Shown in pieces: positions 6,601 through 12,114 of a stretch of 12,114 bases of DNA. The position numbers and the translations under genes were made by a program. This stretch comes from Flavobacterium sp. (GTDB lineage Bacteria > Bacteroidota > Bacteroidia > Flavobacteriales > Flavobacteriaceae), in the NCBI GenBank assembly GCA_030150335.1, contig JASLGC010000219.1, forward strand, positions 1 to 12,114. Direction: 5' to 3'. How positions within the stretch are numbered: the stretch's first letter is position 1; each line of letters begins with the position of its first letter. Under the pieces are notes generated by a model. The model did not search any database. It was not told where the DNA came from and saw only the letters and a list, made by a program, of their open reading frames with translations.

Positions 6601-7350
6601 ATGGAAAAACATAATAATAATATAGCAATATTGGTGGATGGAGATAATGCTCAGCCCAAATTGTTAGAGAATATATTAGAAGAGGTGTCTAAATATGGTA
6701 AAGTAACCATTAGACGCATCTATGGGGATTGGACTGCTCCGCAAATGAATAGTTGGAAGTCATTGTTAAATGACCTTTCATTTTCACCGATACAGAAGTT
6801 CAACTACACCACTGGTAAGAACTCTACAGATAGCTCTTTGATTATTGATGCAATGGATATCTTGCATAATAAATCAGTAGATGGTTTCTGTATTGTGTCA
6901 AGTGATAGTGATTATACTGGTTTAGCAAAGCGTATTAGAGAAGAAGGTATCTTTGTGATGGGAGTAGGAGAAAAGAAAACACCTAACGCATTTGTGCAGT
7001 CTTGTGAAATCTTTACTTACTGCGAAACGTTGATGCCAAAAGGAGCGGAGAAAGAAAAAGGTACAAATGGCAATGCTAAGAAAGTTGCAAACACTGAGGA
7101 AGACGATAATAAAGCTCTTACTAAGAAAGAATTTAGATTGATTGACAAAGCTTTTGATATGTCAGTTGACGAAGAAGTAGAAGCATATATTTCAACAGTA
7201 GGTGGTAACATTCGTAAGCTTAATCCAAGTTTTGATGCTCGTGATTATGGCTTTAGAAACCTAACAGAATTATTCAAGCATTTAAAGACCTATGAGGTCA
7301 TTAATAATAATGTAAAAGGGTTGAATCATCCCTTAGTAAAGAAAAAGTAG
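6601..7350 (+). CDS. NYN-domain ribonuclease-like protein with OST-HTH/LOTUS domain
   Basis: A 249-residue cytosolic protein. The N-terminal NYN (PIN-like, LabA/DUF88) domain covers about residues 7-140. Its acidic metal-binding residues are all visible: Asp13 and Asp15 in LVDGDN, Asp77 and Asp83 in STDSSLIIDAMDIL, and Asp102 and Asp104 in SSDSDY. A charged Lys/Glu/Asn linker (about 145-170) leads to a C-terminal OST-HTH/LOTUS domain (about 172-245, including ISTVGGNIRKLNPSFDARDYG). In eukaryotes LOTUS domains bind RNA and accompany NYN nucleases (MARF1/limkain b1), so an RNA-cleaving or RNA-handling role is likely; the RNA target is unknown. Terminators on both sides make it a single-gene unit. 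The domain calls are confident; the activity is inferred. Confidence 0.88.
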   Translation: MEKHNNNIAILVDGDNAQPKLLENILEEVSKYGKVTIRRIYGDWTAPQMNSWKSLLNDLSFSPIQKFNYTTGKNSTDSSLIIDAMDILHNKSVDGFCIVSSDSDYTGLAKRIREEGIFVMGVGEKKTPNAFVQSCEIFTYCETLMPKGAEKEKGTNGNAKKVANTEEDDNKALTKKEFRLIDKAFDMSVDEEVEAYISTVGGNIRKLNPSFDARDYGFRNLTELFKHLKTYEVINNNVKGLNHPLVKKK

Positions 7351-7371
7351 CCTTCGGGTTACTTTTTTTTT
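7342..7371 (+). terminator. Terminator with a C(UUCG)G tetraloop overlapping the stop codon
   Basis: An 11-bp stem (7342-7352 with 7357-7367, one G-T wobble) is closed by the very stable C-UUCG-G tetraloop and followed by Ts to 7371. The last codons and the TAG stop (7348-7350) of the NYN gene form the 5' arm. Confidence 0.88.
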
Positions 7372-7402
7372 GCCTTTAACTACCTTGTATCTGTATATCG
7401 TT

Positions 7403-7410
7403 TAATTTAG
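7403..7410 (+). promoter_or_regulatory. Possible -7 element of the DinB-family gene
   Basis: TAATTTAG is one mismatch from TAnnTTTG and lies 32 bases before the ATG. A TTG at 7385-7387 is 15 bases upstream, slightly short for the usual -33/-7 spacing. The strong terminator before it requires some promoter in this gap. Confidence 0.3.
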
Positions 7411-7442
7411 TAAGTGACTAATTAACCTAACAATTTACATTT

Positions 7443-8006
7443 ATGACTATAGTTGAACTACAAGGTATTCGCAAGCAATTTGATTACTACAGAACAATTG
7501 CAAACAAGACCATTCTAATATTATCAGAGGAAGATTTGAATTGGAAGTGCAATGAAGAAAGCAATTCCATAGCAATGCTTGTTCGTCATATCACAGGCAA
7601 TTTACTCTCGCGTTTTACCAATTTCTTTACAGAAGATGGAGAGAAGCAATGGAGAGATAGGGATAATGAATTTGTCGATGGTTATTACAACAGACACGAA
7701 CTTATTACCAATTGGGACAAAGCGTGGACTGTATTGTTTGAGACGATAGATAGCGTTACAGAAAACAATATTAATAACCTCATTAAAATCAGAAATCAAG
7801 AGCATACTGTATCTACTGCATTCTTTAGACAGTTAGCACACTATCCGTATCACATCGGTCAAATCGTATTCTTAGGTAAGATGATAAAGAATAAAGATTG
7901 GCAAGCTTTAACGATTCCCAAAAACAAATCACAAGAATACAATCATACAAAATTCAGTAATCCGAATTCAGAGGGGCATTTTTCCGATGATTATCTAAAC
8001 AAATAA
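7443..8006 (+). CDS. DinB-superfamily protein (DUF1572-like)
   Basis: A 187-residue cytosolic four-helix-bundle protein of the DinB/YfiT superfamily, closest by eye to DUF1572. It begins with the typical amphipathic helix (LQGIRKQFDYYRTIA). The conserved histidines of the family are present: His49 in RHITGN, and His133 and His137 in AHYPYHIGQIVFLGKM, expected to bind one divalent metal (nickel or zinc in characterised relatives). Length is normal apart from a short polar C-terminal tail after KDWQALTIPK. Superfamily members include bacillithiol, mycothiol and glutathione transferases and proteins of unknown role, so no reaction is assigned here. It lies between a strong terminator and the M49 gene, which has its own promoter, so it is probably transcribed alone. 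Confidence 0.85.
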   Translation: MTIVELQGIRKQFDYYRTIANKTILILSEEDLNWKCNEESNSIAMLVRHITGNLLSRFTNFFTEDGEKQWRDRDNEFVDGYYNRHELITNWDKAWTVLFETIDSVTENNINNLIKIRNQEHTVSTAFFRQLAHYPYHIGQIVFLGKMIKNKDWQALTIPKNKSQEYNHTKFSNPNSEGHFSDDYLNK

Positions 8007-8032
8007 GCTCAAAATTTTGTACTTCATAATTT

Positions 8033-8064
8033 CTATCGGGAAAAGGTGTAGCGGTTCCGTATAG
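8033..8064. repeat. Imperfect dyad upstream of the M49 promoter
   Basis: CTATCGGGAA (8033-8042) and TTCCGTATAG (8055-8064) pair at 8 of 10 positions around a 12-base spacer. It lies directly upstream of the -7 element at 8072, where the -33 region should be, so it may be an operator. It is not followed by a T-run and is unlikely to be a terminator. Confidence 0.4.
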
Positions 8065-8071
8065 AATTTTA

Positions 8072-8079
8072 TATATTTG
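8072..8079 (+). promoter_or_regulatory. Promoter -7 element of the M49 peptidase gene
   Basis: TATATTTG is an exact match to TAnnTTTG, 25 bases before the ATG at 8105, implying a leader of about 20 bases. No standard -33 TTG is visible because the imperfect dyad occupies that place. Confidence 0.6.
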
Positions 8080-8104
8080 TTGCAACACGAATAAACGAAA
8101 CATT

Positions 8105-10141
8105 ATGAGATTAAACACTATTGCTTGTATTGCACTTGCTTCTGCAATGTTCCTTTCTTGTGGGAAAGAAAAAGAAAATAAAACAAATAACGAGAACGCA
8201 ACAGAAGTGGAGAACTTTGAATACAGTGTAGACAAGTTTGGAGATATCGAAGTATTGAGATATCAAATTCCTGGGTGGAATGACTTGACATTAAAAGAAA
8301 AAACATTAGTATATTATTTAAGCCAAGCAGGTTATGTAGGTCGCGACATTATGTGGGACCAAAACTATAAGCATAACTTAAAGATTCGTAAGGCTCTTGA
8401 AAATATCTATGTAAACTACCAAGGTGATAAAACATCAGAAGATTGGAAAAACTTCGTAGTTTATGTGAAAAGAGTATGGTTTTCAAACGGTATTCACCAC
8501 CATTACTCAAATGACAAAATCAAACCAGCATTCGCTAAATCATACTTTGATACTTTATTAAAAGAAACAAATACAACATTAGATAACAATGTTGCAGAGA
8601 TTCTATTTAACGATGTTGATAATAAGAAAGTAAACTTAGATATCTCTAAGGATTTAGTAGTTGGTTCTGCTGTAAACTTCTACGGAGAAGGTGTTACAGA
8701 TAAAGAAGCAGAGGCTTTCTATGCAAATATGACAAGTCCAGATGCTGACCGTCCTTTATCTATCGGTTTAAACTCTAAATTGGTAAAAGAGAACGGTAAG
8801 TTAGTAGAGAAAGTTTGGAAAAGTGGAGGAATGTATGGTCCTGCTATTGACCAAATCATCTATTGGTTAGAAAAAGCACAGTCTGTAGCTGAAAACCAAA
8901 AACAAGCTGACGCTATTGCTCTATTGATTAAATTCTACCAAACAGGAGATTTAAAATCATGGGATGATTATAACGTAGCATGGGTACAAGCAACAGAAGG
9001 AAACATTGATTATAATAATGGATTTATCGAGGTGTACAATGACCCATTAGGACACAAAGGTTCTTATGAAAGTGTAGTGCAAATCAAAGACTTCGATATG
9101 TCTAAGAAAATGGAAGTATTATCTCACGAAGCACAATGGTTCGAAGATAACTCTCCATTAATGGATGCTCACAAAAAGAAAAGTGTAGTAGGGGTAACGT
9201 ATAAAACAGTTATTGTAGCTTCCGAATCAGGAGATGCTTCTCCAAGTACACCTATTGGAGTAAACTTGCCAAACGCAGATTGGATTAGAGCTGAACACGG
9301 TTCTAAATCTATTTCATTAGGAAACATTATTGATTCTTATAACCATGCAAGTGGTTCTGACCGTTTGAAAGAGTTTGTTCACGATGAAGAAGAATTCCAA
9401 TTAGAAGAAAAATACGGAGAGTTAGCTGACAAATTACACACAGCTTTACACGAAGTTATCGGACACGCATCAGGACAAATTAACCCAGGTGTAGGTCAAC
9501 CACAAGTTACTTTAAAAAGCTATGCTTCTACATTAGAAGAAGGACGTGCTGACTTAGTTGGATTATTCTATTTATACAACCCTAAATTACAAGAGTTAGG
9601 ATTAGTAGATGATTGGAAAGCAGTTGGTAAAGCAGCTTATGACGGATATATCAGAAATGGTTTAATGCTACAATTAGTGCGTTTAGAGCCAGGTGCTGAT
9701 ATTGAAGAAGCACACATGAGAAACCGTCAATGGGTTAGTGCTTGGGTATTCGAAAAAGGTAAGAAAGACAACGTAATTGAGAAAGTTGTACGCGATGGTA
9801 AAACATATTACAACATTACAGATTACGAAAAGTTACACGACTTGTTTGGACAATTACTTAGAGAAACACAACGTATCAAATCTGAAGGAGACTTTAACGC
9901 TGCAAAAGCTTTAGTAGAAAACTACGGAGTGAAAGTAGACCAAGCTATTCACAAAGAAGTATTAGAGAGAAACGCTAAGTTTAATGCTGCTCCATACAGA
10001 GGATTCGTAAACCCTTACATCGTTCCTGTGAAAAATGACAAAGGAGAGATTACAGATTTCGAAATTAAACAACCAGAGTCTTTTGAAGCTCAAATGTTGT
10101 ACTACGCTAAAGAATATAGTTTCTTACCAGAAGACAATTAA
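8105..10141 (+). CDS. Dipeptidyl peptidase III-type zinc metallopeptidase (M49), lipoprotein
   Basis: A 678-residue enzyme of peptidase family M49, whose members remove dipeptides from the N-terminus of short peptides. The zinc site is intact: HEVIGH at 449-454 (the family HExxGH with one extra residue compared with HExxH), where Glu450 is the catalytic base, and EEGRAD at 478-483, of which Glu479 is the expected third ligand. Length matches Bacteroides DPP III. Residues 1-18 form a lipoprotein signal ending MFLSC with Cys19 lipidated, followed by a charged linker, so the enzyme is probably anchored facing the periplasm or the surface; the classic eukaryotic DPP III is cytosolic. Phe codons are about half TTC (14 of 25 counted), unlike neighbouring genes, hinting at strong expression. 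It is a single-gene unit with promoter and terminator. Confidence 0.9.
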   Translation: MRLNTIACIALASAMFLSCGKEKENKTNNENATEVENFEYSVDKFGDIEVLRYQIPGWNDLTLKEKTLVYYLSQAGYVGRDIMWDQNYKHNLKIRKALENIYVNYQGDKTSEDWKNFVVYVKRVWFSNGIHHHYSNDKIKPAFAKSYFDTLLKETNTTLDNNVAEILFNDVDNKKVNLDISKDLVVGSAVNFYGEGVTDKEAEAFYANMTSPDADRPLSIGLNSKLVKENGKLVEKVWKSGGMYGPAIDQIIYWLEKAQSVAENQKQADAIALLIKFYQTGDLKSWDDYNVAWVQATEGNIDYNNGFIEVYNDPLGHKGSYESVVQIKDFDMSKKMEVLSHEAQWFEDNSPLMDAHKKKSVVGVTYKTVIVASESGDASPSTPIGVNLPNADWIRAEHGSKSISLGNIIDSYNHASGSDRLKEFVHDEEEFQLEEKYGELADKLHTALHEVIGHASGQINPGVGQPQVTLKSYASTLEEGRADLVGLFYLYNPKLQELGLVDDWKAVGKAAYDGYIRNGLMLQLVRLEPGADIEEAHMRNRQWVSAWVFEKGKKDNVIEKVVRDGKTYYNITDYEKLHDLFGQLLRETQRIKSEGDFNAAKALVENYGVKVDQAIHKEVLERNAKFNAAPYRGFVNPYIVPVKNDKGEITDFEIKQPESFEAQMLYYAKEYSFLPEDN

Positions 10142-10160
10142 TCAATTTAGTATATAAGAT

Positions 10161-10188
10161 AAAGCCAACCGAAAGGTTGGCTTTTTTT
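10161..10188 (+). terminator. Rho-independent terminator after the M49 gene
   Basis: A 10-bp perfect stem (10161-10170 with 10175-10184, core GCCAACC/GGTTGGC) is closed by a GAAA tetraloop and followed by Ts to 10188. It lies between convergent genes; on the minus strand the T-tail is short, so it would be weaker for the AraC-family gene. Confidence 0.92.
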
Positions 10189-10207
10189 ATGCAATAACGT
10201 TACCTGC

Positions 10208-10987
10208 TTATTTGTTGATTTGATTTAAGAAGTCACTTGGTCTTCTACCAATCAGCTTGGTAAACACATTGCTATACGATTGGGCACTGCTGTAGCCAAC
10301 TTTGAAAGCAATTTCATTAATAGTCAATACTCCTTCACTCAAGAACTCAATCGACTTAATAATCTTAACCATCTGTATATACTTTGCAATGCTAATTCCC
10401 GTTTCCTTTTTAAACTGTCGTTCCAAGGTGCGAATACTCAAGTGAAACATAGTAGCGACCTCCTCAATGTTTATCTTATGTTGATAATTTTGATGGATAT
10501 AAGCAGCAATGTCTATTAGGTTTTTACTCTTAGGAACAGGTGTTTGTAGAGGCACAGCATTATCTATAAAAGAAGGCAACTCGTGTAATATCGCTTTTAG
10601 AAATAAAGACTCACTTTGGTTCTCATCTTTAAGCATAGACCATTTCTCTGTGTAGAGAATCATCTCCTTTAATACAGGAGGAATAGCAAACAAATACAAT
10701 TGGTCATAAAAAGGCGGAAGATTATCAATGTCAAAATACAGCGTACGCAAAGATACATGCTCAGATGAGGTAGTTGTTTTATGAATAGCATTAGAAGGAA
10801 TCCATGCTACGTGATTCTGTGGAAGTAAGAAGTGGTTCTCTTCAATGTGTAAATATTGATAGCCTTCTTCTACAAATACCAATTGCGCTTTCTTATGCGA
10901 ATGAAACTCATCCGTATGTTTCCACTGTTTTGCATGCCATACAAAAACGTCTTTTCCTACTTCATCTACTAATTTATGTCCATCCAT
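10208..10987 (-). CDS. AraC-family transcriptional regulator, NimR-like
   Basis: A 259-residue DNA-binding regulator. The N-terminal half (about residues 10-95) is a cupin-like sensor domain with EFHSHKKAQLVF, a histidine pair at 29 and 31, and the proline/histidine turn LPQNHVAWIPSNAIH. Residues 158 to about 257 are the two-helix-turn-helix AraC domain, with INIEEVATMFHLSIRTLERQFKKE written in two parts as INIEEVATMF and HLSIRTLERQF, and later NEIAFKVGYSSAQSYSNVF. Size and layout match E. coli NimR (YeaM), which represses the divergent exporter gene nimT. Here too a CynX/NimT-type exporter is divergent, 87 bases away, so control of that gene is the best guess. The inducing ligand is unknown. 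Confidence 0.9.
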   Translation of the reverse strand: MDGHKLVDEVGKDVFVWHAKQWKHTDEFHSHKKAQLVFVEEGYQYLHIEENHFLLPQNHVAWIPSNAIHKTTTSSEHVSLRTLYFDIDNLPPFYDQLYLFAIPPVLKEMILYTEKWSMLKDENQSESLFLKAILHELPSFIDNAVPLQTPVPKSKNLIDIAAYIHQNYQHKINIEEVATMFHLSIRTLERQFKKETGISIAKYIQMVKIIKSIEFLSEGVLTINEIAFKVGYSSAQSYSNVFTKLIGRRPSDFLNQINK

Positions 10988-11014
10988 ACTTGTCGTTTTA
11001 GTTATGATATATGG

Positions 11015-11022
11015 CGAATATA
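11015..11022 (-). promoter_or_regulatory. Probable -7 element of the AraC-family gene
   Basis: On the minus strand this reads TATATTCG, one mismatch from TAnnTTTG, 27 bases before the start codon at 10987. It is back to back with the exporter promoter, only 16 bases away, so one bound regulator could affect both. Confidence 0.4.
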
Positions 11023-11038
11023 ATTAAAAATAACCACT

Positions 11039-11046
11039 TAATTTTG
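11039..11046 (+). promoter_or_regulatory. Promoter -7 element of the MFS exporter gene
   Basis: TAATTTTG matches TAnnTTTG exactly, 28 bases before the ATG at 11075. No -33 TTG is found at normal distance, which would fit a promoter controlled by the neighbouring regulator. Confidence 0.55.
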
Positions 11047-11074
11047 TAGCATATTTAAAAACTCACAGAATAAA

Positions 11075-12114
11075 ATGAATACAAAAGTAGAAACAAGTCA
11101 GGGAGATGTGTCAAGAATGAAGAAGATACTGATGTTTTTAGGTGTCATATTTATAGCATCTAACCTACGTGCCCCCCTAACATCCGTAGGGCCTGTTATA
11201 GCAGAAATAAGCAAGGCATTATCCTTATCAAATACTGCAGCAGGATTGATTACAACAATTCCCCTTATGGCATTTGCCTTACTATCAGGTGTCGTTCCTA
11301 AAGTATCTCGTAAATACGGAATGGAATTCGTATTATTAGGGTCAATTATATTGCTAACATTAGGGCTAATCATCAGACCATTAGGAAGCATCGTTTCTTT
11401 GTTTCTGGGTGCAGCATTAGTAGGAACTGCAATTACAGTTGGAAATGTATTAATGCCAGCGTTCATTAAAAATAACTTCAGTAACAAAGTAGGTACAATG
11501 ATGGGTATCTATTCTGTAGCGATGAATCTAACAGCAGCATTAGCAGCAGGGTTTAGTATCAGCTTAGGGCGTATCACTAATTTAGGATGGAAAGGTTCTA
11601 TAGGAATATGGGTAGTGTTGTCATTATCGACCATTCTTATCTGGTTACCCCAACTTAAAAAGAAGCAAGAAGAAACAGTAAAAGGAGATTTCCCTATAGA
11701 AGAAAAAACAGTGAACTTATATAAATCAGGTTTAGCTTGGGCCGTAACTGTATTTATGGGAGTGCAGTCATTGTTGTTCTATTGTTTAGCAGCTTGGTTA
11801 CCTAAGGTTGCTCAAACCTGGGGAATGTCTATAGAAGACTCAGGATGGATATTATCTTACGTTCAATTTGCTCAATTGCCGATGACATTTGCAGGAGCAA
11901 TTATTGCAAGTAAAATGAACAATCAAAAGCTATTGGCAGGAATAGTAGGTTTGTTATTTATCATCGGTATAGGAGGAATACTTGTTTTCAAAACAGAATA
12001 CATCGTATTGTGGTGTGTATTGATTGGAGCAGGAAGTGGATTAGCCTTTAGTTTATCGATGCTATTCTTTGTATTGCGTACTCGTAGTACAGTACAAGCA
12101 GCAGAATTATCAGG
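11075..12114 (+). CDS. CynX/NimT-family MFS transporter (partial, 3' end beyond window)
   Basis: The frame is open from the ATG at 11075 to the window edge, giving 346 residues of a protein usually near 400. It is an inner-membrane major facilitator. After a short polar N-terminus, the first helix ends in ASNLRAPLTSVGPVI, the signature of the CynX/NimT (YeaN) branch. Six helices follow to about residue 195, then a charged cytoplasmic loop (KKKQEETVKGDFPIEEK), then the second helix bundle, of which about four helices are seen. NimT in E. coli exports 2-nitroimidazole and CynX is linked to cyanate; the substrate here is unknown. Another ATG (residue 15) is a possible start. It is divergent from the NimR-like regulator. 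The truncation is due to the window, not a mutation. Confidence 0.9.
   Translation, partial: MNTKVETSQGDVSRMKKILMFLGVIFIASNLRAPLTSVGPVIAEISKALSLSNTAAGLITTIPLMAFALLSGVVPKVSRKYGMEFVLLGSIILLTLGLIIRPLGSIVSLFLGAALVGTAITVGNVLMPAFIKNNFSNKVGTMMGIYSVAMNLTAALAAGFSISLGRITNLGWKGSIGIWVVLSLSTILIWLPQLKKKQEETVKGDFPIEEKTVNLYKSGLAWAVTVFMGVQSLLFYCLAAWLPKVAQTWGMSIEDSGWILSYVQFAQLPMTFAGAIIASKMNNQKLLAGIVGLLFIIGIGGILVFKTEYIVLWCVLIGAGSGLAFSLSMLFFVLRTRSTVQAAELS

Noticed and set aside
7954..8235. 93-codon open frame on the minus strand
   Set aside because: It spans the end of the DinB-family gene, the M49 promoter and the M49 signal peptide on the opposite strand; its composition is the shadow of those.
11098..11487. 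129-codon open frame on the minus strand
   Set aside because: It is antisense to the MFS exporter, whose frame shows clear family motifs and membrane helices.
1..12114. Mobile elements, CRISPR arrays, defence systems or toxin-antitoxin pairs
   Set aside because: I found no transposase or integrase motifs, no spaced direct repeats, and no target duplications; all genes are intact and look like ordinary chromosomal loci.

Overview
The window is AT-rich chromosomal DNA that looks like a member of the Bacteroidota, most likely Flavobacteriia (a Flavobacterium or Myroides relative; the genus is inference). The evidence is a carboxypeptidase-regulatory-domain outer-membrane beta-barrel receptor, two lipoproteins with the signal cysteine at residue 19, start codons without Shine-Dalgarno sequences, and several TAnnTTTG promoter -7 elements. 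I see no mobile element, CRISPR array, rRNA gene or defence cassette. No stretch over 300 bases lacks a gene or RNA; the largest empty gap is about 170 bases (5207-5376).

Layout. A tRNA-Thr(TGT) with its own terminator (47-150) is followed by a probable two-gene operon: a PLD-type cardiolipin synthase (285-1763) and a lipase-like alpha/beta hydrolase (1784-2725). These converge on a TonB-dependent-type outer-membrane receptor on the minus strand (2810-5206), with a shared hairpin terminator between them. The divergent region 5207-5376 is rich in palindromes and separates the receptor from a LOG-family nucleotide phosphoribohydrolase (5377-5955). Next come a MoaF-like lipoprotein (6084-6506), a NYN-nuclease/OST-HTH RNA-binding protein (6601-7350), a DinB-superfamily protein (7443-8006) and a large M49 (dipeptidyl peptidase III-type) lipoprotein metallopeptidase (8105-10141). 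The window ends with an AraC-family regulator (10208-10987, minus) divergent from a CynX/NimT-type MFS exporter that runs off the right edge (11075-12114). The exporter reading frame has no stop inside the window.

How the genes relate. Most are single-gene transcription units bounded by strong hairpin terminators. Only two groupings look functional: cardiolipin synthase with the hydrolase (membrane lipid metabolism), and the AraC regulator with the CynX/NimT exporter. The second has the same arrangement as E. coli nimR/nimT, in which the regulator represses the divergent drug exporter.

I did not find a convincing undescribed multi-gene system. The most interesting items are the NYN+OST-HTH protein, the nimR/nimT-like pair, the palindrome cluster in the divergent region 5207-5376, and the dyad-rich leader of the MoaF-like lipoprotein.
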